A stretch of DNA of 64,000 bases from Deinococcus alpinitundrae (GTDB lineage: Bacteria > Deinococcota > Deinococci > Deinococcales > Deinococcaceae). Position numbers and translations under genes: made by a program. This document shows positions 11,262 through 20,494 of this stretch, one piece after another (the stretch's first letter is position 1; each line of letters opens with the position of its first letter). The notes under the pieces were generated by a model. The model saw only the letters and a program-made list of their open reading frames with translations, made no database searches and had not been told where the DNA came from. The stretch lies in assembly GCF_009982895.1 (NCBI RefSeq), contig NZ_WXZL01000003.1, positions 124,001-188,000 of the forward strand. Reading direction: 5' to 3'.

Positions 11262-12575
11262 TCAGTACCGTTCAGCCAGGAGCCGCACTTCTTCGGGAAG
11301 GCCCAGGTCTTTGAGGGCCGCCCACTCGGCACGGCGCACCGCCAGAAAGGTCCTGGCCCGCTCGCTTCCCAGGGCGCTGAGCAGCACCTCGTCTTGTTCC
11401 AGGGCAGCAATGGCCCCGGCCAGCGACGACGGCAGCGCTTCAATGCCCAGCGCCGAGCGCTTCTGATCGCTCAGCCGTCCGGGATCGAAGTCCGCTTCCG
11501 GCGGGAGCGGCAGGTCGCGCTCCAGGCCGTCGAGGCCGACGGCGATCAGTGCTCCGAGCGCCAGATACGGATTGGCGCTGGCGTCGGCCGCCTTGAGTTC
11601 AAACCGGCTCGCGCCCGCTGTTCCCCGGCTGACCCGCACGGCGGCTTCGCGGTTGGCGTAGCCCCAGCTGCGGTACGCTCCGGCCCAGGCGTGCGGGCGA
11701 ATGCGGCGGTAGGAATTGACACTGGGAATGCTCAGCGCACACAGCGCCGGGAGGTGGACCAGCACGCCCGCGATAAAAGCCTGCCCCAGCGCCGAGAGAC
11801 CGCTGCTGTGTGCGGCATCTCCGGTGACGTTGCGCTCTCCTTGCCACAAGCTGAGGTTGATATGGCAGCCACTCCCCGCCGCGTGCTCAAAGACCTTGGG
11901 CAAAAAGCTGGCGACGTGCCCGTGTTGCAACGCCACGCCACGCACCGTTTCGCGGAAGATCAGCTGGTTGTCAACGCTGCCCAGCGCGTCGGTGTAGCGC
12001 ACCGCGAGTTCCTGCTGGCCCGGCCCGGCTTCGGGGTAATACACTTCCGGCTCCAGCCCCTGGGCTTCGAGGGCCGAGGTCAGGTCGTGAATGAAGGCGC
12101 GGTGCAGGTTCATGCTGCCAGTGGCAGCGTACACGCTGCGGTCGGCGGGTTCGAGTCCGCCCCCGACGCGGCGCAGCAGATAAAACTCGTTCTCGAAGGC
12201 CGACTGCACCGCGAGGCCGCGCCCGGCAAGCCGCTCGATCTGCTGGCGCAAAAAGTCGCGTGGACAGTGCGCCCAGGGCTTACCACCGATCATCAAATCG
12301 CCGATGACCTGCGCCTCGCCGGGCGCAAAGGGCAGGTCTCGCAGGGTAGACCAGTCGGGGATCAGCTGCGCTTCGCCGACCGGGCCGAGACCGGAGTCCG
12401 GCACCACGTTGTCTTCCATCACCGGAATCGCCAGTTGGGCCTGAGAAATTGCCACCGAGACGCTGCCGCCGGGCCTCACCCGCACCGCCCGCGCCCGGAT
12501 GACGTTGGCGTTGTCGCACCACAGCACCCGCAGGTAGCGCACGCCGGACGCGTCGAGATCACTGAGCTGGCTCAT
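11262..12575 (-). CDS. Glutamine-synthetase-like ligase (FluG/GlnA-like)
   Basis: A 437-residue protein with the glutamine synthetase catalytic fold. Visible motifs are FENEFYLL, GPGQQELAVRY, GSGCHINLSLW, NSYRRIRP and FELKAADASANPYLAL. The Arg usual in the E-x-R step before the PSANPYL element is Lys here (ELKAADASANPY), a sign that it is not the housekeeping enzyme. The N-terminal beta-grasp part is short. The start overlaps the Lrp gene stop by 4 bases (ATGA), so the two are co-translated. It probably glutamylates an amine rather than ammonia, working with the downstream amidohydrolase. The exact substrate is not readable. Confidence 0.82.
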   Translation of the reverse strand: MSQLSDLDASGVRYLRVLWCDNANVIRARAVRVRPGGSVSVAISQAQLAIPVMEDNVVPDSGLGPVGEAQLIPDWSTLRDLPFAPGEAQVIGDLMIGGKPWAHCPRDFLRQQIERLAGRGLAVQSAFENEFYLLRRVGGGLEPADRSVYAATGSMNLHRAFIHDLTSALEAQGLEPEVYYPEAGPGQQELAVRYTDALGSVDNQLIFRETVRGVALQHGHVASFLPKVFEHAAGSGCHINLSLWQGERNVTGDAAHSSGLSALGQAFIAGVLVHLPALCALSIPSVNSYRRIRPHAWAGAYRSWGYANREAAVRVSRGTAGASRFELKAADASANPYLALGALIAVGLDGLERDLPLPPEADFDPGRLSDQKRSALGIEALPSSLAGAIAALEQDEVLLSALGSERARTFLAVRRAEWAALKDLGLPEEVRLLAERY

Positions 12576-13066
12576 GCGTTGCCCAGCGGCAGCTCGCCGC
12601 CTTCCTTGAGTTCCTGAAGCACGATGCAGGTCTCGGCGCGTTCGATGGCCTGCTGCTGGGTCGAAAGGCGGTGTAGAAAGTCGCGCAGCGCCACATGATC
12701 CCTCACGGCCACCTTGATGATGGCGTCGCTGCTGCCGGTGACGGTGTAGCACTCCAGGATTTCCGGCAGCGCCTGAATGCAGCGCTGCAATTCCGCCAGA
12801 TTGTCGGGCTGAAGGTTGCCCCGGAACGTCACCTTGAGAATGCACAGCAAATCGAGGCCGAGCTTGCTGCGGTCGAGCACCGCCGTCACTTTCTTGATGT
12901 ACCCGCCCTGGCGCAGGTGCTTGAGCCGCTTGTGGACCCCGGTGGCCGAGAGCCCCACTCGCTGGGCGAGGTCGGCGTGGCTGGTCGAGGCGTCGTCTTG
13001 CAGCAGGGTCAGCAGGGTGCGGTCGATTTCGTCGAGCTGAGATGACACTGGCCTAGACAACATCAT
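12572..13066 (-). CDS. Lrp/AsnC-family transcriptional regulator
   Basis: A 164-residue regulator. An N-terminal helix-turn-helix (LDEIDRTLLTLLQDDASTSH, then AQRVGLSATGVHKRLKHLR) is followed by an AsnC ligand-binding domain (VTFRGNLQPDNLAELQRCI and ECYTVTGSSDAIIKVAV). It is the first gene of an operon with the glutamine-synthetase-like and amidohydrolase genes, and divergent from the proline iminopeptidase/ABC importer operon. It probably senses an amino acid and controls both directions. The start uses the first of two adjacent ATG codons, behind an AAAGGGGGA ribosome binding site. Confidence 0.88.
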   Translation of the reverse strand: MMLSRPVSSQLDEIDRTLLTLLQDDASTSHADLAQRVGLSATGVHKRLKHLRQGGYIKKVTAVLDRSKLGLDLLCILKVTFRGNLQPDNLAELQRCIQALPEILECYTVTGSSDAIIKVAVRDHVALRDFLHRLSTQQQAIERAETCIVLQELKEGGELPLGNA

Positions 13067-13106
13067 TTTCTCAATCCCCCTTTCGGATGTATGAAATTCT
13101 CTCAGA

Positions 13107-13135
13107 TTGACGATACAGTAAATTTGAGTTACTCT
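13107..13135 (+). promoter_or_regulatory. Promoter of the proline iminopeptidase/peptide-importer operon
   Basis: TTGACG, a 17-bp spacer, then TACTCT, in the 147-bp divergent region between the Lrp gene and the iminopeptidase. The spacing and -35 box match the sugar-importer promoter in this window. Lrp-type binding around it is expected but no operator was defined. Confidence 0.45.
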
Positions 13136-13213
13136 CCAATCGAGTCCGGTGAATTCTCCTCTACTCGGGAGAATATCTGCCGTGCCGCCCTTTACGGGTG
13201 CCAGGAGCTGCCT

Positions 13214-14125
13214 ATGACCGCATCCACCACAGATGAAGTTCGGCACATTACCGTTGACGGCCAGTATCAGGTGTATACCCGGCGGGTCGGCCACGGCCCG
13301 ATCACGCTGCTGCTGCTGCACGGCGGCCCCGGCTGCACCCACGAATATTTCGAGAGTTTCGAGGCGTTTCTCTCGCCGCACGAGTACACCTTCTACTATT
13401 ACGATCAGCTCGGCTCGTTTTATTCGGATCAGCCCGACGATCCCAGTTTGTGGACGGTGGAGCGCTTCCGGGAAGAAGTCGAGCAGGTGCGCTCGGTGCT
13501 CGGTCTGGAGTCGTTTTACCTATTCGGCAATTCCTGGGGCGGCATGCTGGCCATTGAGTACGCCCTCAAGTACCCGCAGCACCTGCGCGGCCTGATCGTC
13601 AGCAACATGACGGCCAGCATCGCCTCGTACACCGAGTACATCAACGAGCTGCGCGGGCGGATGGCCCCTGAAGAAGTGGCGACCATGAAGCGTCACGAGG
13701 CGGCAGGCACACTCGGAGACCCGGGATACCAGATTCTCCTGACGCGGCTCTACGAGCAGCATATCTGCAGGGTGGTGCCGTGGCCCGAGCCGGTGCAGCG
13801 GATGTTCGGCCACCTGGCCGAGCCGGTCTACAACACCATGCAGGGGCCAAACGAATTTGTCGTGACCGGCAACTTCAAGGACTGGAACCGCTGGGACGAT
13901 CTGCAAGGCATCCACGTACCGACGCTGCTGTCGGTGGGCCGCCACGACACCATGCGCCCCGCCGACATCGAAGAAATGGGCCGCCGGATGCCAAACAGCC
14001 GGGTGTCGATCTGCGAGAACGGCAGTCACCTGAGCATGTGGGACGATCAGGACACCTATTTCACGGCGCTCAAGACCTTCCTTGGCGACGTTGAGTCCGG
14101 GCAGTTTGCGCCCTTGTCCGAGTGA
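13214..14125 (+). CDS. pip: Proline iminopeptidase (alpha/beta hydrolase, S33)
   Basis: A 303-residue alpha/beta hydrolase of the S33 family, which removes N-terminal proline from peptides. The oxyanion motif HGGPGCTHEYF, the nucleophile elbow GNSWGG, the acid in SVGRHDTM and the catalytic His in ENGSHLSMWDD are all present. There is no signal peptide, so it is cytoplasmic. AGGAG precedes the ATG. It heads an operon with a dipeptide-type importer and an M42 and an S9 peptidase, which fits final breakdown of imported peptides. Confidence 0.85.
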   Translation: MTASTTDEVRHITVDGQYQVYTRRVGHGPITLLLLHGGPGCTHEYFESFEAFLSPHEYTFYYYDQLGSFYSDQPDDPSLWTVERFREEVEQVRSVLGLESFYLFGNSWGGMLAIEYALKYPQHLRGLIVSNMTASIASYTEYINELRGRMAPEEVATMKRHEAAGTLGDPGYQILLTRLYEQHICRVVPWPEPVQRMFGHLAEPVYNTMQGPNEFVVTGNFKDWNRWDDLQGIHVPTLLSVGRHDTMRPADIEEMGRRMPNSRVSICENGSHLSMWDDQDTYFTALKTFLGDVESGQFAPLSE

Positions 14126-14180
14126 ATGTCCGGGCTGAATGCCGCCCTCCTTGCTGCTTTGAGGTTGAGTGAGGTCCACC

Positions 14181-15089
14181 GTGAACGCTGACGCTCCAAG
14201 CCTGTCCAGGTCACAACTCAAGCCCCGCAACGCATCGTCGGCCGCCTGGGGGCGCTTCCGCCGGCAGCCGGGCGCAGTGGTGGGACTGCTGATCACTGCC
14301 CTGCTGATTGTCATTTGTGTCTTCGCACCCTGGCTGGCCCCCCATGATCCGGCGGTGCAGTACCCGAATGGCCTCTCGGAACTCGGCGCACCGCTGCCGC
14401 CGACCCACATGTTCTGGTTCGGCACCGACGCGCTGGGCCGCGACCTCTACAGCCGCCTGATCTTCGGCACCCGCACCTCGCTGCTGATCGCGGTGCTCTC
14501 CAATCTGATCGCCACTTCTATTGCGCTGGTCCTCGGCACGCTGGCCGGGTACTTCGGTGGGCTGGCCGACACCCTGATCATGCGGCTCACCGACGTGCTG
14601 ATCAGCTTCCCAGTGTTGCTCCTGGCCGCGTTTCTGGCCGCCGTGCTGCGTCCCGGCATCGGCGTGATCATCGCGGTGATCGGCGGGGTGGGGTGGTTTT
14701 ATCTGGCGCGGGTGATTCGGGCCGAGCTGCTCTCGGTGCGGCGGCGTGAGTACGTCGAGGCGGCCCGTGCTCTGGGAGCCAGCGACGCCCGCATTATTTT
14801 CCGGCATGCCCTGCCGCAGATTCTCGGTCAGGTGCTGGTCTACAGCACCCTGAATTTCTCGACCACCGTGCTGTTCGTCGCGGCCCTCTCGTACGTCGGC
14901 ATCGGGGTGCAGCCGCCAACGCCCGACTGGGGCAACATGATCGCGGACGGTTCGCAGTACCTGACGGTCAGTCCCTGGCTGGTCATTTTCCCCGGCATCT
15001 TCCTGGGCCTCTCGGTGCTGAGTTTCAATTTGCTCGGTGACGGCCTGCGAGACGCGCTCGATGTTAAGAGCGGAAAGAAGGCGATCTGA
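14181..15089 (+). CDS. Peptide/nickel-type ABC transporter permease (DppC-like)
   Basis: A 302-residue inner-membrane permease. The N-terminal OppC_N-type segment (WGRFRRQPGAVVGLLITALL) precedes the transport domain, with FGTDALGRDLYSRLIFGTR and the EAA loop YVEAARALGASDARIIFRHALPQ. GTG was chosen as start because GAGTGAGG lies 6 bases upstream; an in-frame GTG 12 bases earlier is an alternative. The C-type permease comes before the B-type here, the reverse of the common dpp order. The next ATG follows its stop directly. Confidence 0.9.
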   Translation: MNADAPSLSRSQLKPRNASSAAWGRFRRQPGAVVGLLITALLIVICVFAPWLAPHDPAVQYPNGLSELGAPLPPTHMFWFGTDALGRDLYSRLIFGTRTSLLIAVLSNLIATSIALVLGTLAGYFGGLADTLIMRLTDVLISFPVLLLAAFLAAVLRPGIGVIIAVIGGVGWFYLARVIRAELLSVRRREYVEAARALGASDARIIFRHALPQILGQVLVYSTLNFSTTVLFVAALSYVGIGVQPPTPDWGNMIADGSQYLTVSPWLVIFPGIFLGLSVLSFNLLGDGLRDALDVKSGKKAI

Positions 15090-16010
15090 ATGCTGACGTT
15101 TCTGATGCGCCGTGTGGCCTGGAGCGTGGTGGTGCTGCTGTTCGCCTCGCTGCTGACCTTTTTCATCGGCTACAAGGTTCCGGCCAACCCGGCCCGGATG
15201 ATCGCTGGCCCCAACGCCACCGCAGAGACGGTCCGCAGCATCTCGCACCAGCTCGGCCTCGATCAGCCGTTCTACGTGCAGTACGGGCGCTTCCTCGGCC
15301 ACGCGGCTCAGGGCGATCTGGGCCGCTCGTACAAGACTGAGCAGCAGGTGCTGCCCACTATCTTGCAGCGCTTTCCCTACACCCTGGCTTTGGCGCTGGG
15401 CGGGCTGGCCTTCGAGGTGTTGATCGGCGCATCGGTGGGTCTCTTGGCGGCGGGCACCAAACTGCGGGCCGTGGACGGGCTGGCGAGCACCTTCGTGCTG
15501 CTGACCCTGGCAGTGCCGTCGTTCTGGCTGGGCATCATCCTTCTCTACGTGTTCGGCTTCAAGTATCCGATCTTGCCGCTCGGCGGGGCGGAAGCCGGGC
15601 CGATCAGTCTGCTGCTCCCGGCCCTGACGCTGGGGCTCTCGGGGGCCGGGTACTACGCCCGGATGGGCCGGGCCAGCTTGCTCGAAGTGATGGGTGAGGA
15701 TTACATCCGCACTGCCCGCGCCAAGGGCGTCTCGCCGGGCCGGGTGATGCTCAAGCACGCCTTCAAGAACGCCCTGCGCCCGTTGATCACCATGACGGCG
15801 CTCGACCTCGGGGTGCTGCTCGGCGGCGCGCTGATTATCGAGCAGGTTTTTGGCTGGCCCGGCATCGGCACGCTGGCGTGGCAGGCGGTGCAGAACATCG
15901 ATCTGCCGATGATCATGGGCACGGTGTTGTTTTCCGCGCTGTGCATCGTTGTGGCGAACATCCTCGTGGACGTGGTGTACAGCTGGGTCGACCCGCGCAT
16001 CACGGTCTAA
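15090..16010 (+). CDS. Peptide/nickel-type ABC transporter permease (DppB-like)
   Basis: A 306-residue six-segment permease. It shows the family start FLMRRVAWSVVVLLFASLLTF, the GLDQPFYVQYGRFL loop, and the EAA loop DYIRTARAKGVSPGRVMLKHAFKNALRP. It pairs with the upstream DppC-like permease. No DppD/DppF ATPase genes occur in the operon, so these subunits must come from elsewhere in the genome. Confidence 0.92.
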   Translation: MLTFLMRRVAWSVVVLLFASLLTFFIGYKVPANPARMIAGPNATAETVRSISHQLGLDQPFYVQYGRFLGHAAQGDLGRSYKTEQQVLPTILQRFPYTLALALGGLAFEVLIGASVGLLAAGTKLRAVDGLASTFVLLTLAVPSFWLGIILLYVFGFKYPILPLGGAEAGPISLLLPALTLGLSGAGYYARMGRASLLEVMGEDYIRTARAKGVSPGRVMLKHAFKNALRPLITMTALDLGVLLGGALIIEQVFGWPGIGTLAWQAVQNIDLPMIMGTVLFSALCIVVANILVDVVYSWVDPRITV

Positions 16011-16046
16011 CGGCCGCTCAGCCTTCCCCACTCGAAAGGAGTTTCC

Positions 16047-17624
16047 ATGATTAAGACCGCTGTTCTGTCTGCCCTCGGCCTGAGCCTTTCTCTATCGTTG
16101 GGTTCCGCGCTGGCGGCCAGCACCGTTACGGTGAGTTACCCGTCGGATTTCCAGAGTCTCGACCCAGCCATCGGCTACGACGTTCAGAACTGGCCGGTGG
16201 AGCACGCCCTGTTCGTCACGCTGCTGACCTACGACAAGGGCACCAACCTGAGGCCCTGGGCCGCCACCGATCTGGGCCAGATCAGCAAGGACAACAAGAC
16301 CTACACCTTCCATCTCAGGAAGGGCATTGCGTTTCAGGACGGCGAGCCGACCGACGCCGCTGCTTTCAAGTACGCCTTCGAGCGGGTACTCGACCCCAAG
16401 ACCAAGTCGCCGCAAGGCGGAACCGGCGGTTGGTTCGGCAATCTGGTGGGGGCCGCCGACTTCGTGAGCGGCAAGGCCAAGAACGTTAGCGGCATCAAGG
16501 TGATTGACCCCTCCACCATCCAGTTTCAGCTGATCAAGCCCGACCGCACCTTCCTCAACGTGTTGGCCACTCCGTTCGCCTCGGCGGTACCTCGCAAGGC
16601 CGTGGAAAAGTGGGGCAGCGATTTCTCACACCATGTGGTTGCCAACGGTCCGTTTCTGCTCGACTCGTGGGTGCCCGGACAGAAAGTGGTGCTGGTCAAG
16701 AATCCCACTTATTTCGACAAGGCGAACGCCGCTCAGATCGACCGCATCGAGTTCTCGCTGGGCCTCAGCGAACAGGTGGCCCTGCTGCGTGCCCAGCGCG
16801 GTCAGGTGGACGTGCTCGGGAACGGCATTCCCTCGGCGCAGTTTGCCGCCGTCACCTCCAACCCGCAGTACAAGTCTTACGTCAAGAGCCTGGTGCAGGT
16901 CGGCACCGAGTACGTGTTCATGAACACCCAGAAGGCTCCCTTCAACAACAAACTGGTGCGCCAGGCGGTCAGCCTCGCCATCGACAAGGCCCGCATGGTG
17001 CAGCTCGTCAACGGACGCGGCAAGACCACCGGGCAGATTCTGCCGCCCGGGATGCCCGGCTACGACGCCTCCATTCCGGTCGGCACCCAGGACGTCGCCA
17101 AAGCCACGGCGCTCCTCAAACAGGCCGGTTACGTCGCTTCCCAGACGTTGACGCTGATCACCACCGCCGACGAGCCGGGTCCCAAGCTGGCCCAGGCGGT
17201 GCAGCAGCAGCTCGCGGCCATCGGGATGAAGGTCGACATCAAGGCGCTGCCGGGGGCCGAGTACATTAACACCATCACCACGCCGGGCGCGACCAGCATC
17301 GGCATCTCGGCCTGGTTTCAGGACTACCCCGATCCCTCGGATTTCCTCGACGTGCTGTTCGAGGCGGCCTACATCCAGCCCGGCGGCTTCAACCTCTCGG
17401 CTTACAAGAACCCGGCGGTCGATCAGCAACTTCAGGCACTGCGCGGCCAGCCGCTCAAACAGGCGCTGCCCGGTTACCAGAAAGCCCAGAAGCAGATCCT
17501 GGCCGATATCCCCTGGGTGCCGCTCTACAACACCGTTCAGTACAACTTCATCAACCCGCGTCTGACCAATACCGACCTGCATCCGGTCTGGAACTACGTG
17601 TATCAGGATTGGAAAGTCAAATAA
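16047..17624 (+). CDS. Peptide-type ABC transporter substrate-binding protein (family 5), copy 1
   Basis: A 525-residue family 5 binding protein with a Sec signal peptide (LGLSLSLSLGSALAAS). It contains the typical DFQSLDPAIGYDVQNWPVEH start, the TYTFHLRKGIAFQDGEPTDA signature and AYKNPAVDQQLQAL near the end. GAAAGGAG precedes the ATG. It is strongly similar along its whole length to the next gene, so the pair is a tandem duplication. Divergence in the ligand-contact half suggests the two capture different peptides or amine compounds. Confidence 0.93.
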   Translation: MIKTAVLSALGLSLSLSLGSALAASTVTVSYPSDFQSLDPAIGYDVQNWPVEHALFVTLLTYDKGTNLRPWAATDLGQISKDNKTYTFHLRKGIAFQDGEPTDAAAFKYAFERVLDPKTKSPQGGTGGWFGNLVGAADFVSGKAKNVSGIKVIDPSTIQFQLIKPDRTFLNVLATPFASAVPRKAVEKWGSDFSHHVVANGPFLLDSWVPGQKVVLVKNPTYFDKANAAQIDRIEFSLGLSEQVALLRAQRGQVDVLGNGIPSAQFAAVTSNPQYKSYVKSLVQVGTEYVFMNTQKAPFNNKLVRQAVSLAIDKARMVQLVNGRGKTTGQILPPGMPGYDASIPVGTQDVAKATALLKQAGYVASQTLTLITTADEPGPKLAQAVQQQLAAIGMKVDIKALPGAEYINTITTPGATSIGISAWFQDYPDPSDFLDVLFEAAYIQPGGFNLSAYKNPAVDQQLQALRGQPLKQALPGYQKAQKQILADIPWVPLYNTVQYNFINPRLTNTDLHPVWNYVYQDWKVK

Positions 17625-17667
17625 GCCGTTCCTCCAGCCCTCCGCCTGTCTCGTTCTAGGAGTTTTC

Positions 17668-19242
17668 ATGAAACGTATGTTGCTGGGTGCTTTTTCGCTG
17701 ACCCTTGCCCTCGCCGCCAGCCCTGCCCTCGCCGCCAAGAACGTCACGGTCGCCTACTCGTCGGACATGCACACCCTCGACCCGGCCATCGGCGACGACG
17801 TTCAGAACTGGCCGGTGGAGCACGCCCTATTCGTCACGCTGCTGACCTACCGCGACGGCACGACGCTGGTGCCCTGGGCCGCCACCGATTTGGGTCAGGT
17901 CAGCAAGGACGGCAAGACCTACACCTTTCACCTCAAGAAAGGCATTGTGTTTCAGGACGGCGAACCGACCGACGCCGCCGCCTTCAAATACGCCATCGAG
18001 CGGATTCTGGATCCCAAGAGCAAGTCGCCTCAGAGCGGCAAGGCAGGCTGGTTCGGCAATCTGGTGGGGGCTGCCGACTTCGTGGACGGCAAGGCCAAAG
18101 ACGTCAGCGGCATCAAGACGCCCGATCCGTACACCATCAGTTTTCAGCTGATCAAGGCTGACCGGACCTTCCTGAACTACCTGGCGACGCCGTTCGGCTC
18201 GGCAGTGGACCGCAAGGCCGCCGAGAAGTGGGGCAGCGACTACTCGCACCATGTCGTCGCCAACGGCCCGTTCGTGCTCAAGTCGTGGGTGCCGGGACAG
18301 GAAATGGTGCTGGCCAGAAACCCCACCTACTTCGACAAGGCCAATGCCGCCAAGCTTGACGAGGTGCATATTCTGCTGAGCCTCAACGATCAGGTGGCCC
18401 TGCTGCGTGCCCAGCGCAGCGGCGTGGACGTGCTCGGCAATGGGGTGCCGACCGCGCAGTTCGCCTCGATCGTGCAGAGTCCCCAGTACAAGAGCTACGT
18501 CCATAGCGCGGGGCAGATCGGCGTGGATTACCTCTACATGAACACCCAGAAGGCTCCCTTCGATAACAAGCTGGTGCGCGAGGCGGTCAGCCACGCCATC
18601 GACAAGAAGCGCATCCTGCAACTCGTCAACGGGCGCGGCAAGGTCGCCAATCAGGTGATTCCGCTGGGTCTGGCGGGCAACGACCCGACCGTCAAGGACG
18701 TGAGCTACGACCCAGCCAAGGCCAAGGCGTTGATGGCCCAGGCGGGCTTCAAGAACGGCGTGAGCACCACCCTGCTGACCCTCACCGACGAGGCGTTTAC
18801 CAAGATCGCCCAGGCGGTGCAGCAGCAACTTGCCGTGATCGGCATCAAGGCCACCATCAAGTCGCTGCCGCAGGCCGAGTGGATCAACACCATGACCACC
18901 CCCGGCACGACGGCCATCGGACTCTCCGGCTGGTTTCAGGCGTATCCGGACGCCTCGGATTTCCTGCCGATTTTGTTCAAGTCCAGCCAGTACGCGCCGG
19001 GCAGCTGGAACCTCTCGGGGTACAAGAACAAGGCCGTGGACACGCTGCTCGACCAGGCCCAGGGCGTCAACCTGGGGGCCAGCGTGACGCTTTACCAGAA
19101 GGCCCAAAAGATGATTCTGGCGGATTACCCGTGGGTGCCGCTGTACTACCCGGTCGTCTACGACTTCGTCAACCCCAAGATTCAGAATTTCAGCCACCAC
19201 CCGGTGTGGGGCTTTGTCTATCAGGACTGGAACCTGAAGTAA
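17668..19242 (+). CDS. Peptide-type ABC transporter substrate-binding protein (family 5), copy 2
   Basis: A 524-residue exported binding protein (signal peptide LGAFSLTLALAASPALA). Shared blocks with the preceding gene include DVQNWPVEHALFVTLLTY, FQDGEPTDAAAFKYA and the closing VYQDW. Differences concentrate in the C-terminal half (for example PILFKSSQYAPGSWNLSGY against LDVLFEAAYIQPGGFNLSAY). Both copies keep intact signal peptides, ribosome binding sites and full length, so both should be functional partners of the same permeases. Confidence 0.93.
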   Translation: MKRMLLGAFSLTLALAASPALAAKNVTVAYSSDMHTLDPAIGDDVQNWPVEHALFVTLLTYRDGTTLVPWAATDLGQVSKDGKTYTFHLKKGIVFQDGEPTDAAAFKYAIERILDPKSKSPQSGKAGWFGNLVGAADFVDGKAKDVSGIKTPDPYTISFQLIKADRTFLNYLATPFGSAVDRKAAEKWGSDYSHHVVANGPFVLKSWVPGQEMVLARNPTYFDKANAAKLDEVHILLSLNDQVALLRAQRSGVDVLGNGVPTAQFASIVQSPQYKSYVHSAGQIGVDYLYMNTQKAPFDNKLVREAVSHAIDKKRILQLVNGRGKVANQVIPLGLAGNDPTVKDVSYDPAKAKALMAQAGFKNGVSTTLLTLTDEAFTKIAQAVQQQLAVIGIKATIKSLPQAEWINTMTTPGTTAIGLSGWFQAYPDASDFLPILFKSSQYAPGSWNLSGYKNKAVDTLLDQAQGVNLGASVTLYQKAQKMILADYPWVPLYYPVVYDFVNPKIQNFSHHPVWGFVYQDWNLK

Positions 19243-19357
19243 ATCGCAGCATGAAGCGCCGATCTGCTCAGTGGAAGCTGGGTCGGTCGGTGATTGCTGA
19301 GCGCTGCTCTATGGCCGCACCATGACCTCTCAACTTCGCCACACGAGGATAAGATCG

Positions 19358-20473
19358 ATGACTGATTCCACACCCAACCCTGCTCTCACTTCGGTGATGA
19401 ACCACCTCCGCGCCTTGGTCGAGGCCACCGGCCCCAGCGGGTCTGAGGAAGATGTCGTGCAACGGGTGGTCAAGGCGGCCCGCCCCTACGCCGACAGCCT
19501 CGATGTGGACGCCTTCGGGAACGTGATCGCCGTGCGCCGCGCCGAGGGCGACAAGGCCCGGCGCTGCATCATCTCGGCGCATATGGACGAGGTGGGTTTC
19601 CGGGTCTACAAAATCGGGGCCGACGGATTCCTGCGGCTGGAGAAGGTCGGCGGCTTCGATGACCGCATTCTTCTGGCGCAGCGCGTCTGGATTCGCACCG
19701 AGAGCGGTGAGCGGCTGCTGGGGGTAATCGGCTGCAAAAGCGCTCACCTGCTGGCCGACGGGGACCGCTCCAGCGTCGTGCCCTACGCCAGCCTCTACGT
19801 GGACATCGGCGCGCGCAGCCAGCAGGAGGTGCTGGACATGGGCGTGGCCGTTGGCGATCCGGTGGGCTTCGTCGGCAGCCTGAGCGAACTGGGGCGCGGT
19901 ACGGGCCGCTACACGGCGCACGCCCTCGATGACCGGGCCGGGTGCGCGGTGCTGCTGACCCTGCTCGAACGCTTTCACGAAACGCCGCCCCCGGTCACTT
20001 TGGTGGTTGTCTTCTCGGTGCAGGAAGAAGTCGGTCTGCGCGGTGTGGAAGCGCTGGCCCGTCACCTTCAGGGCGACGTGGCGCTGGCCCTCGACATGAC
20101 CGCCGCCGACGATACGCCGGAATTCGGCGATTCGCATCTGCGGCTGGGCGCTGGCCCTACCGTCAAGGTCATGGATTTCTCGACCCAGGCGCATCCGGCC
20201 ATCCGCCGGGGCCTGCTTGCTGCGGCCCACAAGCAGAATCTGCCAGTGCAGCGCGAAGTGCTCAAGGGCATCGGCACCGACGCCGGGGCCTTGCAGTACC
20301 TCGGGCAAGGTGTGGCGACCGGGGCCGTGTCGGTGACCAACCGCTACACACACAGCCCCGTCGAGGTGCTGGACAGCCGTGACCTGGAAGGAGCCGTGAG
20401 TCTGCTGGAAGGCTTTCTGCACGATCTCCCCGACCTGGACCTGCGCTTCGTGGCGCTGAATGACGAAGCGTAA
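19358..20473 (+). CDS. M42-family metallo-aminopeptidase
   Basis: A 371-residue cytoplasmic di-metal peptidase. Metal and catalytic residues are visible in order: SAHMDEVGF (His), HALDDRAGCA (Asp), VQEEVGLRG (catalytic Glu pair), ALDMTAADDTPEF (Asp) and NRYTHSPVEVLD (His). M42 enzymes remove N-terminal residues from short peptides, often as dodecamers. The ATG at MTDSTPNPAL has GAGG 9 bases upstream, whereas an ATG 36 bases earlier has none. It follows the peptide importer and probably degrades its cargo. Confidence 0.88.
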   Translation: MTDSTPNPALTSVMNHLRALVEATGPSGSEEDVVQRVVKAARPYADSLDVDAFGNVIAVRRAEGDKARRCIISAHMDEVGFRVYKIGADGFLRLEKVGGFDDRILLAQRVWIRTESGERLLGVIGCKSAHLLADGDRSSVVPYASLYVDIGARSQQEVLDMGVAVGDPVGFVGSLSELGRGTGRYTAHALDDRAGCAVLLTLLERFHETPPPVTLVVVFSVQEEVGLRGVEALARHLQGDVALALDMTAADDTPEFGDSHLRLGAGPTVKVMDFSTQAHPAIRRGLLAAAHKQNLPVQREVLKGIGTDAGALQYLGQGVATGAVSVTNRYTHSPVEVLDSRDLEGAVSLLEGFLHDLPDLDLRFVALNDEA

Positions 20474-20494
20474 AGTGGCTCTCTGGAGGCTGAC

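Noticed and set aside
12576..12845. N-terminal extension of the glutamine-synthetase-like protein
   Set aside because: The open frame upstream overlaps the Lrp gene. The ATG in the ATGA overlap is the natural coupled start and matches the family N terminus.
14211..16031. 606-codon leftward open frame opposite the DppC/DppB-like permeases
   Set aside because: Its translation is His/Gln/Arg-rich with no domain features, and it lies wholly antisense to two well-supported permease genes; an effect of high GC at third positions.
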